Shown piece by piece: positions 7,057 through 15,727 of a DNA stretch of 53,699 nucleotides. This DNA is from Clostridia bacterium (GTDB lineage: Bacteria; Bacillota; Clostridia; Christensenellales; Aristaeellaceae). Location: positions 1-53,699 of the forward strand of contig JAGBDE010000045.1 in NCBI GenBank assembly GCA_017937655.1, given 5' to 3'. How positions within the stretch are numbered: the first letter of the stretch is position 1; every line of letters starts with the position of its first letter. Both the position numbers and the translations under genes were made by a program. The notes beneath the pieces were generated by a model that was not told the origin of the DNA, ran no database searches, and worked only from the letters and a program-made list of their open reading frames with translations.

Positions 7057-8522
7057 TCATTGTCTGTTTCACCTATATTGCCCGAAACAAATCGCCTTTT
7101 TTTGCATATGCTCGCCAGTTTCAACAATCCATTGCTATAACTGTTCAAACTCGCCATCTCTGACGGTATGTTTGTCGCTTCGGCTGTTTGAGTCGCATCA
7201 TTGTCGTCATCGACGGAATGCTGACGCTCTTCTTGCTCAAGCACAACTTTAATGGCTGGAACTGATTCATTGTCAGAATTGCTTGTATTCTGTGACTTCG
7301 TTCGCTCGACAAACTCTTCGAATGGATAGATTGTTTCTTCAAGCAAGATATGCGTCTGATGCTCGGAGTGACTTCTCTTTGTCAAAGTTTCACCTTTTGG
7401 AGAAGATTTCTCCCACTCTTCTTTCAAGCTTTGTTGTGCACGTTCATTTTCGCGGATAATGCGCTCTCGTTGATCAAAGGCTTTATCCAACTTCTGCGTG
7501 ATGCTGCTAATTCGATCTTGTTGTTCTCCTACTTTTTGCGATACAGAATGATAAGATGCCCACATCTTTTGTTGCTCTCTTAAGAAGCGTTCAAGTTCTT
7601 CCTTTTCCACTCTAAGCTCCTGTTCTAAACGAGAGTATTCAAGATTAATCGCATCGAGTTGCGCTTGCGTTTGCATCAATGTGACCAACGCACTGGGTAA
7701 AGGGAAAGTGATAATGCCAGAAATTGATACATCATCGCCGCTACCCTTACGAGAAATCGTCGGTAGGTACTCCTCAACTTCCTTTAAGCCAATCGCTTGT
7801 CCCTGCTGTGCAAAAACGGTAAGAATAGAAGTGTACAGCCCATGAAGCTCCTGAATGGATGTATATGAGTCGTCGACTCCATCGCTACCAATAAATGTGG
7901 CAATTGGAATTGTGGTTGAAAAGCAATGTCTAAACTCTTCAATTGCATTCGAATCACAAATTGAGGTAGTAATGTTTTGTTGGCATTGTTCATCCCAAGG
8001 GATAGGTTCATCTGTTGTTCCGTCTGGTTGCACACAGACGCACTTTCCGTCTCCGATGTGGATGCCAAACCAATAAGACTTTGTTTGGCAAACGGCAATA
8101 AGTGTGGTACCATACGCCTTTTCTTGCCGTTCGCCATTGAGATAGAAGCTCTTATACCGATCAGAAACCAGTGCCAATTCGTCCTCTGCAAACGGGTTGG
8201 CCTGTAGATCTATTTCGACAGCTTCATACCATTTCGCCAGTATTCGCTTTTCCAATTGGAGCAAAAACTTGTCACTATCAAGATGAAATTCTTCTTCATC
8301 CTCGGCAACAGTTTCAACAAACTCTTTTATTGCTTGCCCTGCAACTTCAACAGCAAAACGTGATCCTCGATCCGTACGCGGGTAATTATTACTTCCATGC
8401 CCGTCCGCAACAACTGCGATTGAAGCATTGTCATTGCTATAGCTCCAAGAAGCGTCTTGACACACTTTATCATCTTTTTGGTGATTATGTCCTTGCGATG
8501 AAAAATGAAAATCAAAATACAT
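7053..8522 (-). CDS. PP2C-family serine/threonine phosphatase (TerY-P triad)
   Basis: A 489-residue protein with a PP2C domain in the first ~275 residues and a long coiled coil after it (about 280-375), then an acidic, Ser-rich tail. PP2C metal motifs are visible: CQDA (Asp23), VVADGHGS (Asp40), GIHIGDGK (153-160), GSDGVDD (Asp214) and GSGDDVSIS (Asp263/264), so it should be active with Mn or Mg. It lies 26 bases after the VWA gene, two genes after the kinase, in the order kinase, VWA, PP2C known as the TerY-P triad. It most likely removes phosphates placed by the neighbouring kinase. The coiled-coil tail is unusual for a stand-alone PP2C and may bind the FtsK-like ATPase or the WXG-like proteins; that part is inference. 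Confidence 0.92.
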   Translation of the reverse strand: MYFDFHFSSQGHNHQKDDKVCQDASWSYSNDNASIAVVADGHGSNNYPRTDRGSRFAVEVAGQAIKEFVETVAEDEEEFHLDSDKFLLQLEKRILAKWYEAVEIDLQANPFAEDELALVSDRYKSFYLNGERQEKAYGTTLIAVCQTKSYWFGIHIGDGKCVCVQPDGTTDEPIPWDEQCQQNITTSICDSNAIEEFRHCFSTTIPIATFIGSDGVDDSYTSIQELHGLYTSILTVFAQQGQAIGLKEVEEYLPTISRKGSGDDVSISGIITFPLPSALVTLMQTQAQLDAINLEYSRLEQELRVEKEELERFLREQQKMWASYHSVSQKVGEQQDRISSITQKLDKAFDQRERIIRENERAQQSLKEEWEKSSPKGETLTKRSHSEHQTHILLEETIYPFEEFVERTKSQNTSNSDNESVPAIKVVLEQEERQHSVDDDNDATQTAEATNIPSEMASLNSYSNGLLKLASICKKRRFVSGNIGETDNE

Positions 8523-8548
8523 ATGATCCTCCGGTTTTAGGAGCTTGA

Positions 8549-9304
8549 TTACCAGTCTCCCCAGTCTTCGTCAAAGGAGCTTCCATCGTTGTCGGTATTC
8601 ACGTTTTCTTCCTTTATCTCAGTAATAACAGCCTTAACAACATCTTGTGATTCTTGCTCTGGTGTTTTGATTACATCAGTCTTGGGGTGACTTTGGAATT
8701 CAGAAGCTCTTACACTTACCTTTCGAATCAATGTCTTAAGAGTGTTCTTATCATGAACCGTGATAACCGCTTCCGATGTACCGGTGAACTTAGCAAGCAC
8801 ACCCTTTTCCGCATCATCACCAATAGCAATTGCAATTTTGATAGCATTCTTAAACCAATTGTTCTCTTGCAATGTCATCAATCCGTTCTCCCAATTGTCT
8901 GTGGGAGCACCATCGCTAAAAAGCAGAATAACCGGAGCGTATGCACCCGTGATTGACTGCAGATATTCGTGGCGAGACAGTTTTTTATCAAGTTCAAGGC
9001 AGGCTGCTCCAAGGTCGGTCAAGCCATTAGCTTGCAAATCTGTCCACACAACATCTCCAATTGCTACAGGACCTGATGTTGGCGTAATCCAAGAGCAGCC
9101 ACTGGCAAACTGCATGATAGCGACACGAATATCGGCATCGTCGTTTGCGGAGGAAATATCAGGCAGATCGGATACGATTGCCTCCTCCATTGCGGAGTTC
9201 ACAGCTCCGATTTTGTCACCAGACATACTGCCAGATGTGTCAACGAGGTAGAAAAGAACCATTACTTTCTTTGGGGCGGGAGCAATCTGATCAAGTAAAC
9301 TCAT
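8549..9304 (-). CDS. TerY-like von Willebrand factor A protein
   Basis: A 251-residue soluble VWA-domain protein. The metal-ion-dependent adhesion site is complete: DTSGS at residues 22-26, Thr96 in GLTDLG, and Asp131 in FSDGAPTD. The domain ends near residue 205. The tail is acidic and ends FDEDWGDW. TerY proteins normally carry a C-terminal zinc domain, which is missing here; a stand-alone TerY-C-like protein is encoded at 2508-2867. It lies between kinase and phosphatase with 18- and 26-base gaps. In TerY-P systems the VWA protein is thought to be a phosphorylated scaffold that assembles metal-dependent complexes. Confidence 0.92.
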   Translation of the reverse strand: MSLLDQIAPAPKKVMVLFYLVDTSGSMSGDKIGAVNSAMEEAIVSDLPDISSANDDADIRVAIMQFASGCSWITPTSGPVAIGDVVWTDLQANGLTDLGAACLELDKKLSRHEYLQSITGAYAPVILLFSDGAPTDNWENGLMTLQENNWFKNAIKIAIAIGDDAEKGVLAKFTGTSEAVITVHDKNTLKTLIRKVSVRASEFQSHPKTDVIKTPEQESQDVVKAVITEIKEENVNTDNDGSSFDEDWGDW

Positions 9305-9322
9305 TGTACAGGCCTCTCTTTC

Positions 9323-10648
9323 TTATGCTTCTATTGTTGCAATAGCACGTTTGTTGTTCATGAAATCAATAACAAACCCGTTTTTAAGCGGAACCACACT
9401 TCCTGGTTCAAGTTGCCGCTGAGTATTATCCGGGAGCGTTATCATCCATGTATAGGCTGATACATTACGCATTCCTAACAAATTAGGATTCTTTGTATTC
9501 TCAACAACTTCACCAACGACCGTCTCGATATCTTGCATACTCGTATCTACATTCCAAAGATATACTTTCATATGTGTGAACAATGATAATGAAAGAGAAT
9601 CGTTTTTGAATACCAGACGGGCAGTCTGCGGGATCCGCTTTCCGCACTCAAAACAACAATTTTCTTTTTCTGCCGCATAGAACATTTCTTTTTGGCAAAC
9701 AGGGCAAGTTCCAGTTTCTGCCCTTAAACGGAAGAATGCGTCAAGCCATTCTTTTTCAAGCACTCTGGGTTTTCTTTTTAGCATCACATCCTGACTGAAT
9801 GCGCGACAAAAAATCTCTCGTATATACTCTGGATAAATCCCCCAGAACAGCTTTAGATTGTGGTCTGTACCGGGAATCGGACGATTTCTGGTATCGGTTG
9901 GATCAAAAACGAAAATAGGCTCTGTTCCGTAATACTTTTTTTCCAATGCTTTGGTCATACATGGTGGTGTTGAGTATCTTCCCTCGAGCGGGTGATTGAT
10001 AAACAACAATCTGAACAAAACAACGGCGAGCGAGAAGCGGTCCGATTGCTTATCTGGATCGCATTGTAGAGTTACGATCTCAGGTGCCATCCAACGTTGT
10101 TTTCCCCTAATGCCTAAATTGGTTCCATATGGAGACACATTATCATTATCACAAATTAAAACTCTACCATTGGCAGGATCAATGAAAAAGTTGCCGTTAT
10201 TAATATCTTGATAACTATATCCTCTATTATGCAATTCTCGAAATGCTTGTATGATATTAATTGCGGCCGTAATAAGAGCAGCGAATGATTTAAAGCGTAC
10301 TTGCGGTTTCTTTTTTGACCCAACAAAGAAATTTGTCAATTCTTCATAGCCATCAGGGTAAATATCCATAATATAACCAAAGGAACCGTTTTGCTTCTCG
10401 GTAATGCCCAAGGGCCACAAAAACGCCTCTGTCGGCGCACCTTTCATAATATTGTTCTCCAAATTTGTATAGAATTCGTCTTCTTTACCATAAAAGGCGT
10501 TTGAGTGATACCATTTCAAAGCATACTCTTTGCCATTATAGTTAACTTTATAGACAGTACCCTGACCGCCAGACCCAAACTCTGCAAGCACCTTCGCAGA
10601 ACCACCACTTTTCATTTTGACAGTATCGCCGATCTTCAGTGTTGCCAT
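9323..10648 (-). CDS. Protein kinase of the TerY-P triad with zinc ribbon and FHA-like end
   Basis: A 441-residue Ser/Thr kinase-like protein, first gene of the minus-strand operon. Visible motifs: glycine loop GSGGQG (25-30), Lys45 in ALKWY, catalytic loop YQDINNGN (Asp148 and Asn153 kept, HRD written YQD), metal-binding Asp167 in CDND (DFG written DND), and APE at 188-190. The kinase domain ends near 305. A four-Cys zinc ribbon follows (CPVC at 315-318, CFEC near 332-335). The last ~100 residues are beta-rich with an NPNLLGMRNVS segment, resembling an FHA-like phosphothreonine-binding fold. No TM, so it acts in the cytoplasm. The altered HRD and DFG motifs keep the essential acids and fit an active atypical kinase. 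Confidence 0.9.
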   Translation of the reverse strand: MATLKIGDTVKMKSGGSAKVLAEFGSGGQGTVYKVNYNGKEYALKWYHSNAFYGKEDEFYTNLENNIMKGAPTEAFLWPLGITEKQNGSFGYIMDIYPDGYEELTNFFVGSKKKPQVRFKSFAALITAAINIIQAFRELHNRGYSYQDINNGNFFIDPANGRVLICDNDNVSPYGTNLGIRGKQRWMAPEIVTLQCDPDKQSDRFSLAVVLFRLLFINHPLEGRYSTPPCMTKALEKKYYGTEPIFVFDPTDTRNRPIPGTDHNLKLFWGIYPEYIREIFCRAFSQDVMLKRKPRVLEKEWLDAFFRLRAETGTCPVCQKEMFYAAEKENCCFECGKRIPQTARLVFKNDSLSLSLFTHMKVYLWNVDTSMQDIETVVGEVVENTKNPNLLGMRNVSAYTWMITLPDNTQRQLEPGSVVPLKNGFVIDFMNNKRAIATIEA

Positions 10649-10723
10649 ATTGTTTCTCCTTGCTTGTATATAGATGTTATTTGTTGATATTACGAAAAAG
10701 CAATTTAGAATTAGCTAATCGAA

Positions 10724-10733
10724 GATTCGAATC
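10724..10733. promoter_or_regulatory. Palindrome in the divergent regulatory gap
   Basis: A perfect 10-bp palindrome, GATTCGAATC, lies in the 290-bp gap between the kinase gene and the 10,939 operon. It could be an operator. I found no clear -35/-10 pair for the minus-strand kinase operon nearby; the candidate TATAAT on the minus strand around 10,795 lacks a good -35. Confidence 0.3.
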
Positions 10734-10857
10734 GAATATACCAATTCTTCGTTGCACATAGTATGCCCTCAACAAATCCTATTCTTTTTTCATTATATAC
10801 TCTCGCACAATAGTTGTCCAGTTATTTTTTCTTTAATTACAAACCTTGTGGCTTTGA

Positions 10858-10886
10858 TTGACAAAAACGTTCTATTAGAATATACT
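10858..10886 (+). promoter_or_regulatory. Sigma-A-type promoter for the FtsK/WXG operon
   Basis: Perfect -35 TTGACA (10858-10863), 17-base spacer, -10 TATACT (10881-10886). The first ATG of the operon (10939) is about 45 bases downstream of the expected start. Like the promoter at 2434, the spacer contains ACGTT just after the -35, perhaps by chance. Confidence 0.75.
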
Positions 10887-10938
10887 TTTTACAGGTTGTT
10901 TGTTGACAAACCAAATAGTTTTGCTCGGAGGAATGCAT

Positions 10939-11790
10939 ATGGATAACCGTCCACAAAGCAAATATTTGGATGAGAAAATCAATATTATCAAGTCTCGTCT
11001 TTCGAATGAACAAAATTCAATTGATTGGAGCATCGAACAGCAGCGCACCAATCTCTATTCCGAGAAGCTTGTTGTTGGAGGCGATCGTCCTTCGAGCAAC
11101 AAAAAACTTAAGTATATTAATCACACAATTGTCTCTTCATACATAGCATGGCCAATTTCGGTTGTGGGTGGTTTTGTGCTTGGTGCTCTGACAAAGAGCG
11201 TTCTTGTGGCAGTAGTTATACTTCCTTGTTTGTTTCTTTTTTTATGGCATATGTATGATCGTGTGGCAGTAAAACGTCAAAACGAAATAATCCAATCAAA
11301 AATTGATGGATTAGATGATGAATTAGTTGCCCGCTATAGCGAAGCACAATCAAAGGCAAACAAAGATATTCAAATGTTGATTGCAGAATACAAAGAAAAA
11401 GTTAAAGCGTATGGAAAGCACTACCATAGCAATCCTATTTCTATGGCTGTAGCAAAGTGGTTGGCATCAATTATGATTCCTAAGATTAACAATGCTAATC
11501 GTGCTGATTTTTATCCTCACATCAAAGTTCCATTAACATATACTGTAACCAAAGAGTGTGTTACTACTGAAGGAAACCAAACATATAGTTTGCGTGATGT
11601 TGGATTTGTTTTTGATACGTGTGACTATGCTCCAATGGGTTTTTCTTATGCTGTTTCGATGCATCTGAAAAAGCTTATCAAGAGCAAATTTCCTAAAGAT
11701 CCAAGCGGAACACCCTGTAATGTGACCAGCAGTAATAACGATGCCACAGCCACTTGTACTTATGACGCAATAAACGGCAATTTCCACTAA
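10939..11790 (+). CDS. Two-TM coiled-coil membrane protein, secretion-operon first gene
   Basis: A 283-residue protein. I chose ATG 10939 because GGAGG (10927-10931) sits seven bases before it; ATG 10933 is too close. Residues 1-45 are charged and helical. Two closely spaced membrane segments follow (about 67-85 and 88-105). A helical, Lys/Glu-rich stretch (110-165) then leads to a soluble C-terminal part. It precedes the FtsK-like ATPase by 28 bases on the same strand. Small two-TM coiled-coil proteins occur beside EssC-type ATPases in type VII systems, so it could be the membrane dock for the ATPase, which has no TM of its own. No named family recognised. Confidence 0.75.
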   Translation: MDNRPQSKYLDEKINIIKSRLSNEQNSIDWSIEQQRTNLYSEKLVVGGDRPSSNKKLKYINHTIVSSYIAWPISVVGGFVLGALTKSVLVAVVILPCLFLFLWHMYDRVAVKRQNEIIQSKIDGLDDELVARYSEAQSKANKDIQMLIAEYKEKVKAYGKHYHSNPISMAVAKWLASIMIPKINNANRADFYPHIKVPLTYTVTKECVTTEGNQTYSLRDVGFVFDTCDYAPMGFSYAVSMHLKKLIKSKFPKDPSGTPCNVTSSNNDATATCTYDAINGNFH

Positions 11791-11818
11791 TTACTTCACA
11801 TAGAATCGGAGAATGGCC

Positions 11819-14800
11819 ATGTCTGAACTGTTTAAACTATATCAACACCTATACGCTCAGTTTATCGAGCAAAAGAACAAGGTCTACATGCGTCGGCAGA
11901 AGATGCAGCAAGTGGCAATGGATGTTGAATCACAGAAACAAGCCATAATCCAAAAATATAGCAACAATAATGCAATGCTGAAAGAATCGTATCAGCGTTA
12001 TTCGGCATATAAAAAAGCTGCTGAAATGTACTATAGGCCTACTGTGCAGCATCAGGGAACAGCAGTGTTCATAAGCGAAGAGCGCATGTCTCTTCTTTAT
12101 GAGCAGTTTCACGGTTGTTCTTCAGAGTTGAAGTCTGACTATGCTAAACGTCTTTACGATGCAGCTGTCTCTGGCATGACTTATGTTGCTGCTCAGCGTA
12201 ACGCACTCAGTGCTAAACAAGATCAAGAGCTTTCTTATCTTTCTGATAGCGTGACTAAGACTTCAAACGATGACATAATAGAAGCTTGTGATAGAATTAT
12301 CGATAGTGCTGAGATGTGCAGATTTTCGTACATACTCCAAAATATCAGCGGTAAATACGATGCGCAGAAAAAAAACAATCAGGCGTCATTCTTTGATTCA
12401 GAAAGGCTTGAAGAACTATACATTGGTTATTGTCAATTTCCGCTTCCTGCACCACGAAACTGTCGAAACAGACTTGCTACAAAACTCAGAGAACATTATG
12501 ATGTTGCTACTCAAACAGTACTCATCCCATCCTCTCTTCCAGATATCTTATTCATTCAGTGTTCTGGTATCCGAGTGGACGAAGTATTTAGCGCAATAAA
12601 AAAAATACTGCATAACATTATATGTTTCACAAAACCGTTATCTGGCCGTGTATTTTTCATAGATTCACGGGCAATGGATGGCACTTGTATACGCCCCTTC
12701 GACCAATTTTCGAATGTAGATGGGTTTATTGCTGAAATCCCACAAAATCACAATGAATTGTGTGAAAGATTAAGACATTTGCGTTCTCTTGTCCGGGATA
12801 ACCAGCAACGTTTTTTGATATATCGAGATTTTGGCTCTTCAAGCAATGAAGATCTGCAATGGCTTTGCAATAACGGATCAAACTATGGGCTGAAAGTGAT
12901 AATCGTTCAGGATTACATACCAGACAAGAATTTTTCAAGCACACTTCCACCATATCTGCCAAGCAACAATGTACTTCGTCTTTTGGATTCAGAAGGCCAA
13001 TTTATGCTTTGCAACGAGAAACAAAAGTTTCCTTTCGCATTATGCGATTTTCAAGTCAATCTATCATCTGACTTCGCTCAAAAGGTATTTGAGCTCTATA
13101 AGCCTGTCCAACAAGACATGCGCCTGTTTTCCGTATTCCCGTTGCCTGCTCCTGGTAAATATACTCGCAACAGGCAAAAAGATATATATGTTCCGCTCGG
13201 AATTGGCAGCAAAACAAAGAAGACCTATTTTTTTCATTTGGATTTTGAACTGGATTTTGCCGCATTCTTGTTGGGTGCTTCAGGTTCTGGTAAAACCACG
13301 CTAATTCATACTTTGATTTCTGGCATATTAATGAACTATCATCCGGATGATGTTGAATTGTGGCTTGCAGATTATTCGGTAGCTATCTTTTCTCAGTATA
13401 TTACGAACTGCGCACCACATATTAAGTATGTTCTTATGGATGACTCACCTGAGCAGGTTTATAGTTTTTTTGATCGTGTTGATGAAGAAGCTAAAAGGCG
13501 TGCAACGCTGTTTAATAATGTAGCTATAAAAACAGGGACAGCCATCAACAAACTTGAACACTTACCCCCAGAGTATTATTTGCCCAAAATACTGATCATT
13601 ATTGATGAGTTTCTTCTTTTCTCAACGATTGCAGCCGGCCCCAATTCGCATGATGCTGCTTCTTACCGGAAACGGTTTACGAATATGCTTATCGTCTATC
13701 GAAAGTATGGATTCCGTTTCCTCTTTTCCGGTCAGAGTTTTGATAGCGGTCTCTCTGTTGTCGAAGATGCGGCCCAAAAAAACATATCTACACGCATCGC
13801 ACTGCCTGCAGATAAAAAAGACATCACTGCTCTGATGGATGTAAGTGCTACTTCCATGAAGGCTGAGTGGGCTTGGGATATTGAACACTTAGCTGCTCAC
13901 CATGCCCTGATTTCGGAACGGCGTAACAAGGCCCAGATTTCTGAACCAATAGCATTGTTTTATTTAAACGATGCTGATATGGTTGAACAAGGAAAATACA
14001 TTCGCGCTATATCTCAAGCCATGCATTCGGTAGAAGACTATACCCCTAACGACCCATTGGCATATGTCGACAAACATCCCATCCTGATTAATGCAACGCA
14101 ACCAGTTTTCTTTCACACGCATGAGCAAGAGATGAAAGCAGATTATCGTGCATGGTGTTCAAATCCGGCTCATCGACAGGGCGATTTGCTGTTGTATCCG
14201 GGAGAACCGAAAAACCTCACTCATGTAAGACACGTCTTGTTGGCCCCTGAAAGAAAGCAGCAAATGGTTTTATATGGACAGTACGCTATTAATCTGCTTG
14301 AAATTGCAAGCATTGTATATAGTTCGATTAGATCGGCAAGAGTACAAAAAGTACCTGTAGAAATATGGACTGCAGCCTCCGATCTTCTGGAAAATCGTTT
14401 TGGCAAGCTTTGGGATGATAAGGTCGCGATATATCATCATATTTCGCAAATCGAACAGCGTATCGATCTCTTTATAGAACAAATGAAAAACCATATCGTT
14501 TCTCCAAAGTTAGTTGTTATTGCGAGTTTGGAAGAAATGCTTCAAGAATATGAAGATGAACTGGAAGAAGAGGCGTTTTTTGGCACATTCAATGATTCTA
14601 ACTCTGAGCCAAACCAAACCATTGATATGGCAACTGTTCTTGCACTCGTCCAGCAAAATCAGAACAATGGCATTTCTTCCTATGATCCTCCAAATCACAC
14701 AATCCATCAACCTCAGAAAAAAACGCCTCAGGAGATGGTCGAAGAGTTTTCAAAAAAACTGAGATTTCTGTTTGAACATAGTAGCAGATATGGAATCTTT

Positions 14801-15031
14801 CTGTTCTACATTGTTGATCGTCCCAGTCGTCTGAAAAGCGTGGGGGTTCGTGAAGAATGCTTTGGGCACAGTTTCGTTTTTCCAAGCACATGGACGATTG
14901 ACGAATGTTCATTACCAATACGCATGGCGTTGAGACAGTTATCTTCGCCGAAAATGTATGTTCATCAAAGCAGTAGCGGCATATCGAACTATGCTACGTT
15001 TAGCTTGAGCGAAAAAATGATTGGAGGTTGA
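11819..15031 (+). CDS. FtsK/SpoIIIE/EssC-like translocation ATPase
   Basis: A 1070-residue protein. I start it at ATG 11819 (GGAG nine bases before); ATG 11813 is also possible. The N-terminal ~200 residues are helical and coiled-coil-rich. A central FtsK/SpoIIIE-type P-loop domain has Walker A GASGSGKTT (486-494) and Walker B ILIIIDEF (Asp596, Glu597), followed by a SGQSF sensor segment. The C-terminal ~300 residues look like a further, degenerate domain without a Walker A. Unlike FtsK or EssC it has no membrane segment. It is followed four bases later by two WXG100-sized helical proteins and then a toxin domain. That arrangement is the hallmark of type VII-like secretion loci, so the likely role is recognising and moving the WXG-like proteins or their fusion. 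Confidence 0.85.
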   Translation: MSELFKLYQHLYAQFIEQKNKVYMRRQKMQQVAMDVESQKQAIIQKYSNNNAMLKESYQRYSAYKKAAEMYYRPTVQHQGTAVFISEERMSLLYEQFHGCSSELKSDYAKRLYDAAVSGMTYVAAQRNALSAKQDQELSYLSDSVTKTSNDDIIEACDRIIDSAEMCRFSYILQNISGKYDAQKKNNQASFFDSERLEELYIGYCQFPLPAPRNCRNRLATKLREHYDVATQTVLIPSSLPDILFIQCSGIRVDEVFSAIKKILHNIICFTKPLSGRVFFIDSRAMDGTCIRPFDQFSNVDGFIAEIPQNHNELCERLRHLRSLVRDNQQRFLIYRDFGSSSNEDLQWLCNNGSNYGLKVIIVQDYIPDKNFSSTLPPYLPSNNVLRLLDSEGQFMLCNEKQKFPFALCDFQVNLSSDFAQKVFELYKPVQQDMRLFSVFPLPAPGKYTRNRQKDIYVPLGIGSKTKKTYFFHLDFELDFAAFLLGASGSGKTTLIHTLISGILMNYHPDDVELWLADYSVAIFSQYITNCAPHIKYVLMDDSPEQVYSFFDRVDEEAKRRATLFNNVAIKTGTAINKLEHLPPEYYLPKILIIIDEFLLFSTIAAGPNSHDAASYRKRFTNMLIVYRKYGFRFLFSGQSFDSGLSVVEDAAQKNISTRIALPADKKDITALMDVSATSMKAEWAWDIEHLAAHHALISERRNKAQISEPIALFYLNDADMVEQGKYIRAISQAMHSVEDYTPNDPLAYVDKHPILINATQPVFFHTHEQEMKADYRAWCSNPAHRQGDLLLYPGEPKNLTHVRHVLLAPERKQQMVLYGQYAINLLEIASIVYSSIRSARVQKVPVEIWTAASDLLENRFGKLWDDKVAIYHHISQIEQRIDLFIEQMKNHIVSPKLVVIASLEEMLQEYEDELEEEAFFGTFNDSNSEPNQTIDMATVLALVQQNQNNGISSYDPPNHTIHQPQKKTPQEMVEEFSKKLRFLFEHSSRYGIFLFYIVDRPSRLKSVGVREECFGHSFVFPSTWTIDECSLPIRMALRQLSSPKMYVHQSSSGISNYATFSLSEKMIGG

Positions 15032-15035
15032 AATC

Positions 15036-15314
15036 ATGGCTAACGTTACCCCATGGGCTTATCGTGAAATGATTAATGCACTCGAAAAGTTCAGGAAGAA
15101 CATGATCAACGATGCCGGTTTTCTAACAAAGTCGGCAGCTATTCTGTATCACGGAATGAATGGTGACTCTATATCGACCAGATTAAAATCTCGGGTTGAG
15201 CGAAGTGCAAAAGAAATTGATGATTTATGTACTTCGGTAGATCACTTTAAAAAGAGTTTGGAAGAAGAACTCGAACAGATAGAAAATGCTCTCAAGAATA
15301 ATATTGACGATTAA
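15036..15314 (+). CDS. WXG100-like small helical protein 1
   Basis: A 92-residue protein starting at ATG 15036 with GGAGG upstream; the stop of the ATPase gene lies four bases before. Two predicted long helices (about 6-42 and 50-88) are joined by a turn, LYHGMNGDS, in the middle. This is the ESAT-6/WXG100 hairpin layout with Tyr in place of the usual Trp. The second helix is strongly acidic and basic. WXG100 proteins are secreted by, and help assemble, type VII systems. The assignment rests on size, helical pattern, the central turn and its position next to the FtsK-like ATPase, not on a clear sequence match. Confidence 0.7.
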   Translation: MANVTPWAYREMINALEKFRKNMINDAGFLTKSAAILYHGMNGDSISTRLKSRVERSAKEIDDLCTSVDHFKKSLEEELEQIENALKNNIDD

Positions 15315-15326
15315 GGAGAAAGAAAA

Positions 15327-15629
15327 ATGGCTGACGAACTTAGCATCACTAATGAATCCTTAGCTGCGATGTATCAATACTGTACTGCGCCTTCACAAGC
15401 TATTGAACACATGGTAAAAAGTGTAGCCGAATTAATGGATACATATGATAGGTGCAAAGGAAATTTGGTGCAAGCCCATACAACTTCTTATGTAAATGTT
15501 CTTGAAGGCTTCAAAACAGTTCTTCAATCGATTAACAACGATTTAAACGGAAGCAGTGACTATATAAAGAAAAAAACATTGATATTCCAGCAGATCATTG
15601 ATGGTGGTGGAATGGGATCAAAAAAATAA
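15327..15629 (+). CDS. WXG100-like protein 2, probable frameshift partner of the toxin
   Basis: A 100-residue helical hairpin-like protein (helices about 8-42 and 52-93) with AAGGAGA upstream, 12 bases after WXG-like 1. No classic Trp-x-Gly is present; the central turn is KGNLVQA. Its last codons are TCA AAA AAA TAA, a perfect A-AAA-AAA slippery heptamer right before the stop. A -1 slip would continue reading for 195 more residues into the ADP-ribosyltransferase, giving a ~295-residue fusion of WXG-like targeting domain, Ser/Gly/Ala-rich linker and toxin, the architecture of WXG/LXG polymorphic toxins. Without slippage it is a short free WXG100-like protein. Confidence 0.7.
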   Translation: MADELSITNESLAAMYQYCTAPSQAIEHMVKSVAELMDTYDRCKGNLVQAHTTSYVNVLEGFKTVLQSINNDLNGSSDYIKKKTLIFQQIIDGGGMGSKK

Positions 15630-15682
15630 CTTCCCCAGTATCACAGACAGAATCGGGAATAGCTGCAAAGGGTGCTGGGGAA
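15620..15682 (+). promoter_or_regulatory. Candidate -1 programmed frameshift signal
   Basis: An A7 run (15620-15626) is in the A-AAA-AAA phase for the upstream gene. Four bases later starts a perfect 8-bp stem, TTCCCCAG (15631-15638) with CTGGGGAA (15675-15682), enclosing a 36-base loop. The -1 frame is open from 15602 to 16213. No T-run follows, so this is not a terminator. A one-base error in the homopolymer, or transcript slippage, would give the same fusion. A GGAG site five bases before GTG 15728 also allows separate translation of the toxin. Confidence 0.5.
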
Positions 15683-15727
15683 AGCGCTTTCTATCGCCAA
15701 AATGAAATCAAGCACACTGGAGAGAAA

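Noticed and set aside
15631-15682. Stem-loop after WXG-like 2 as a terminator
   Set aside because: No T-run follows the stem and the toxin gene lies directly downstream on the same strand.
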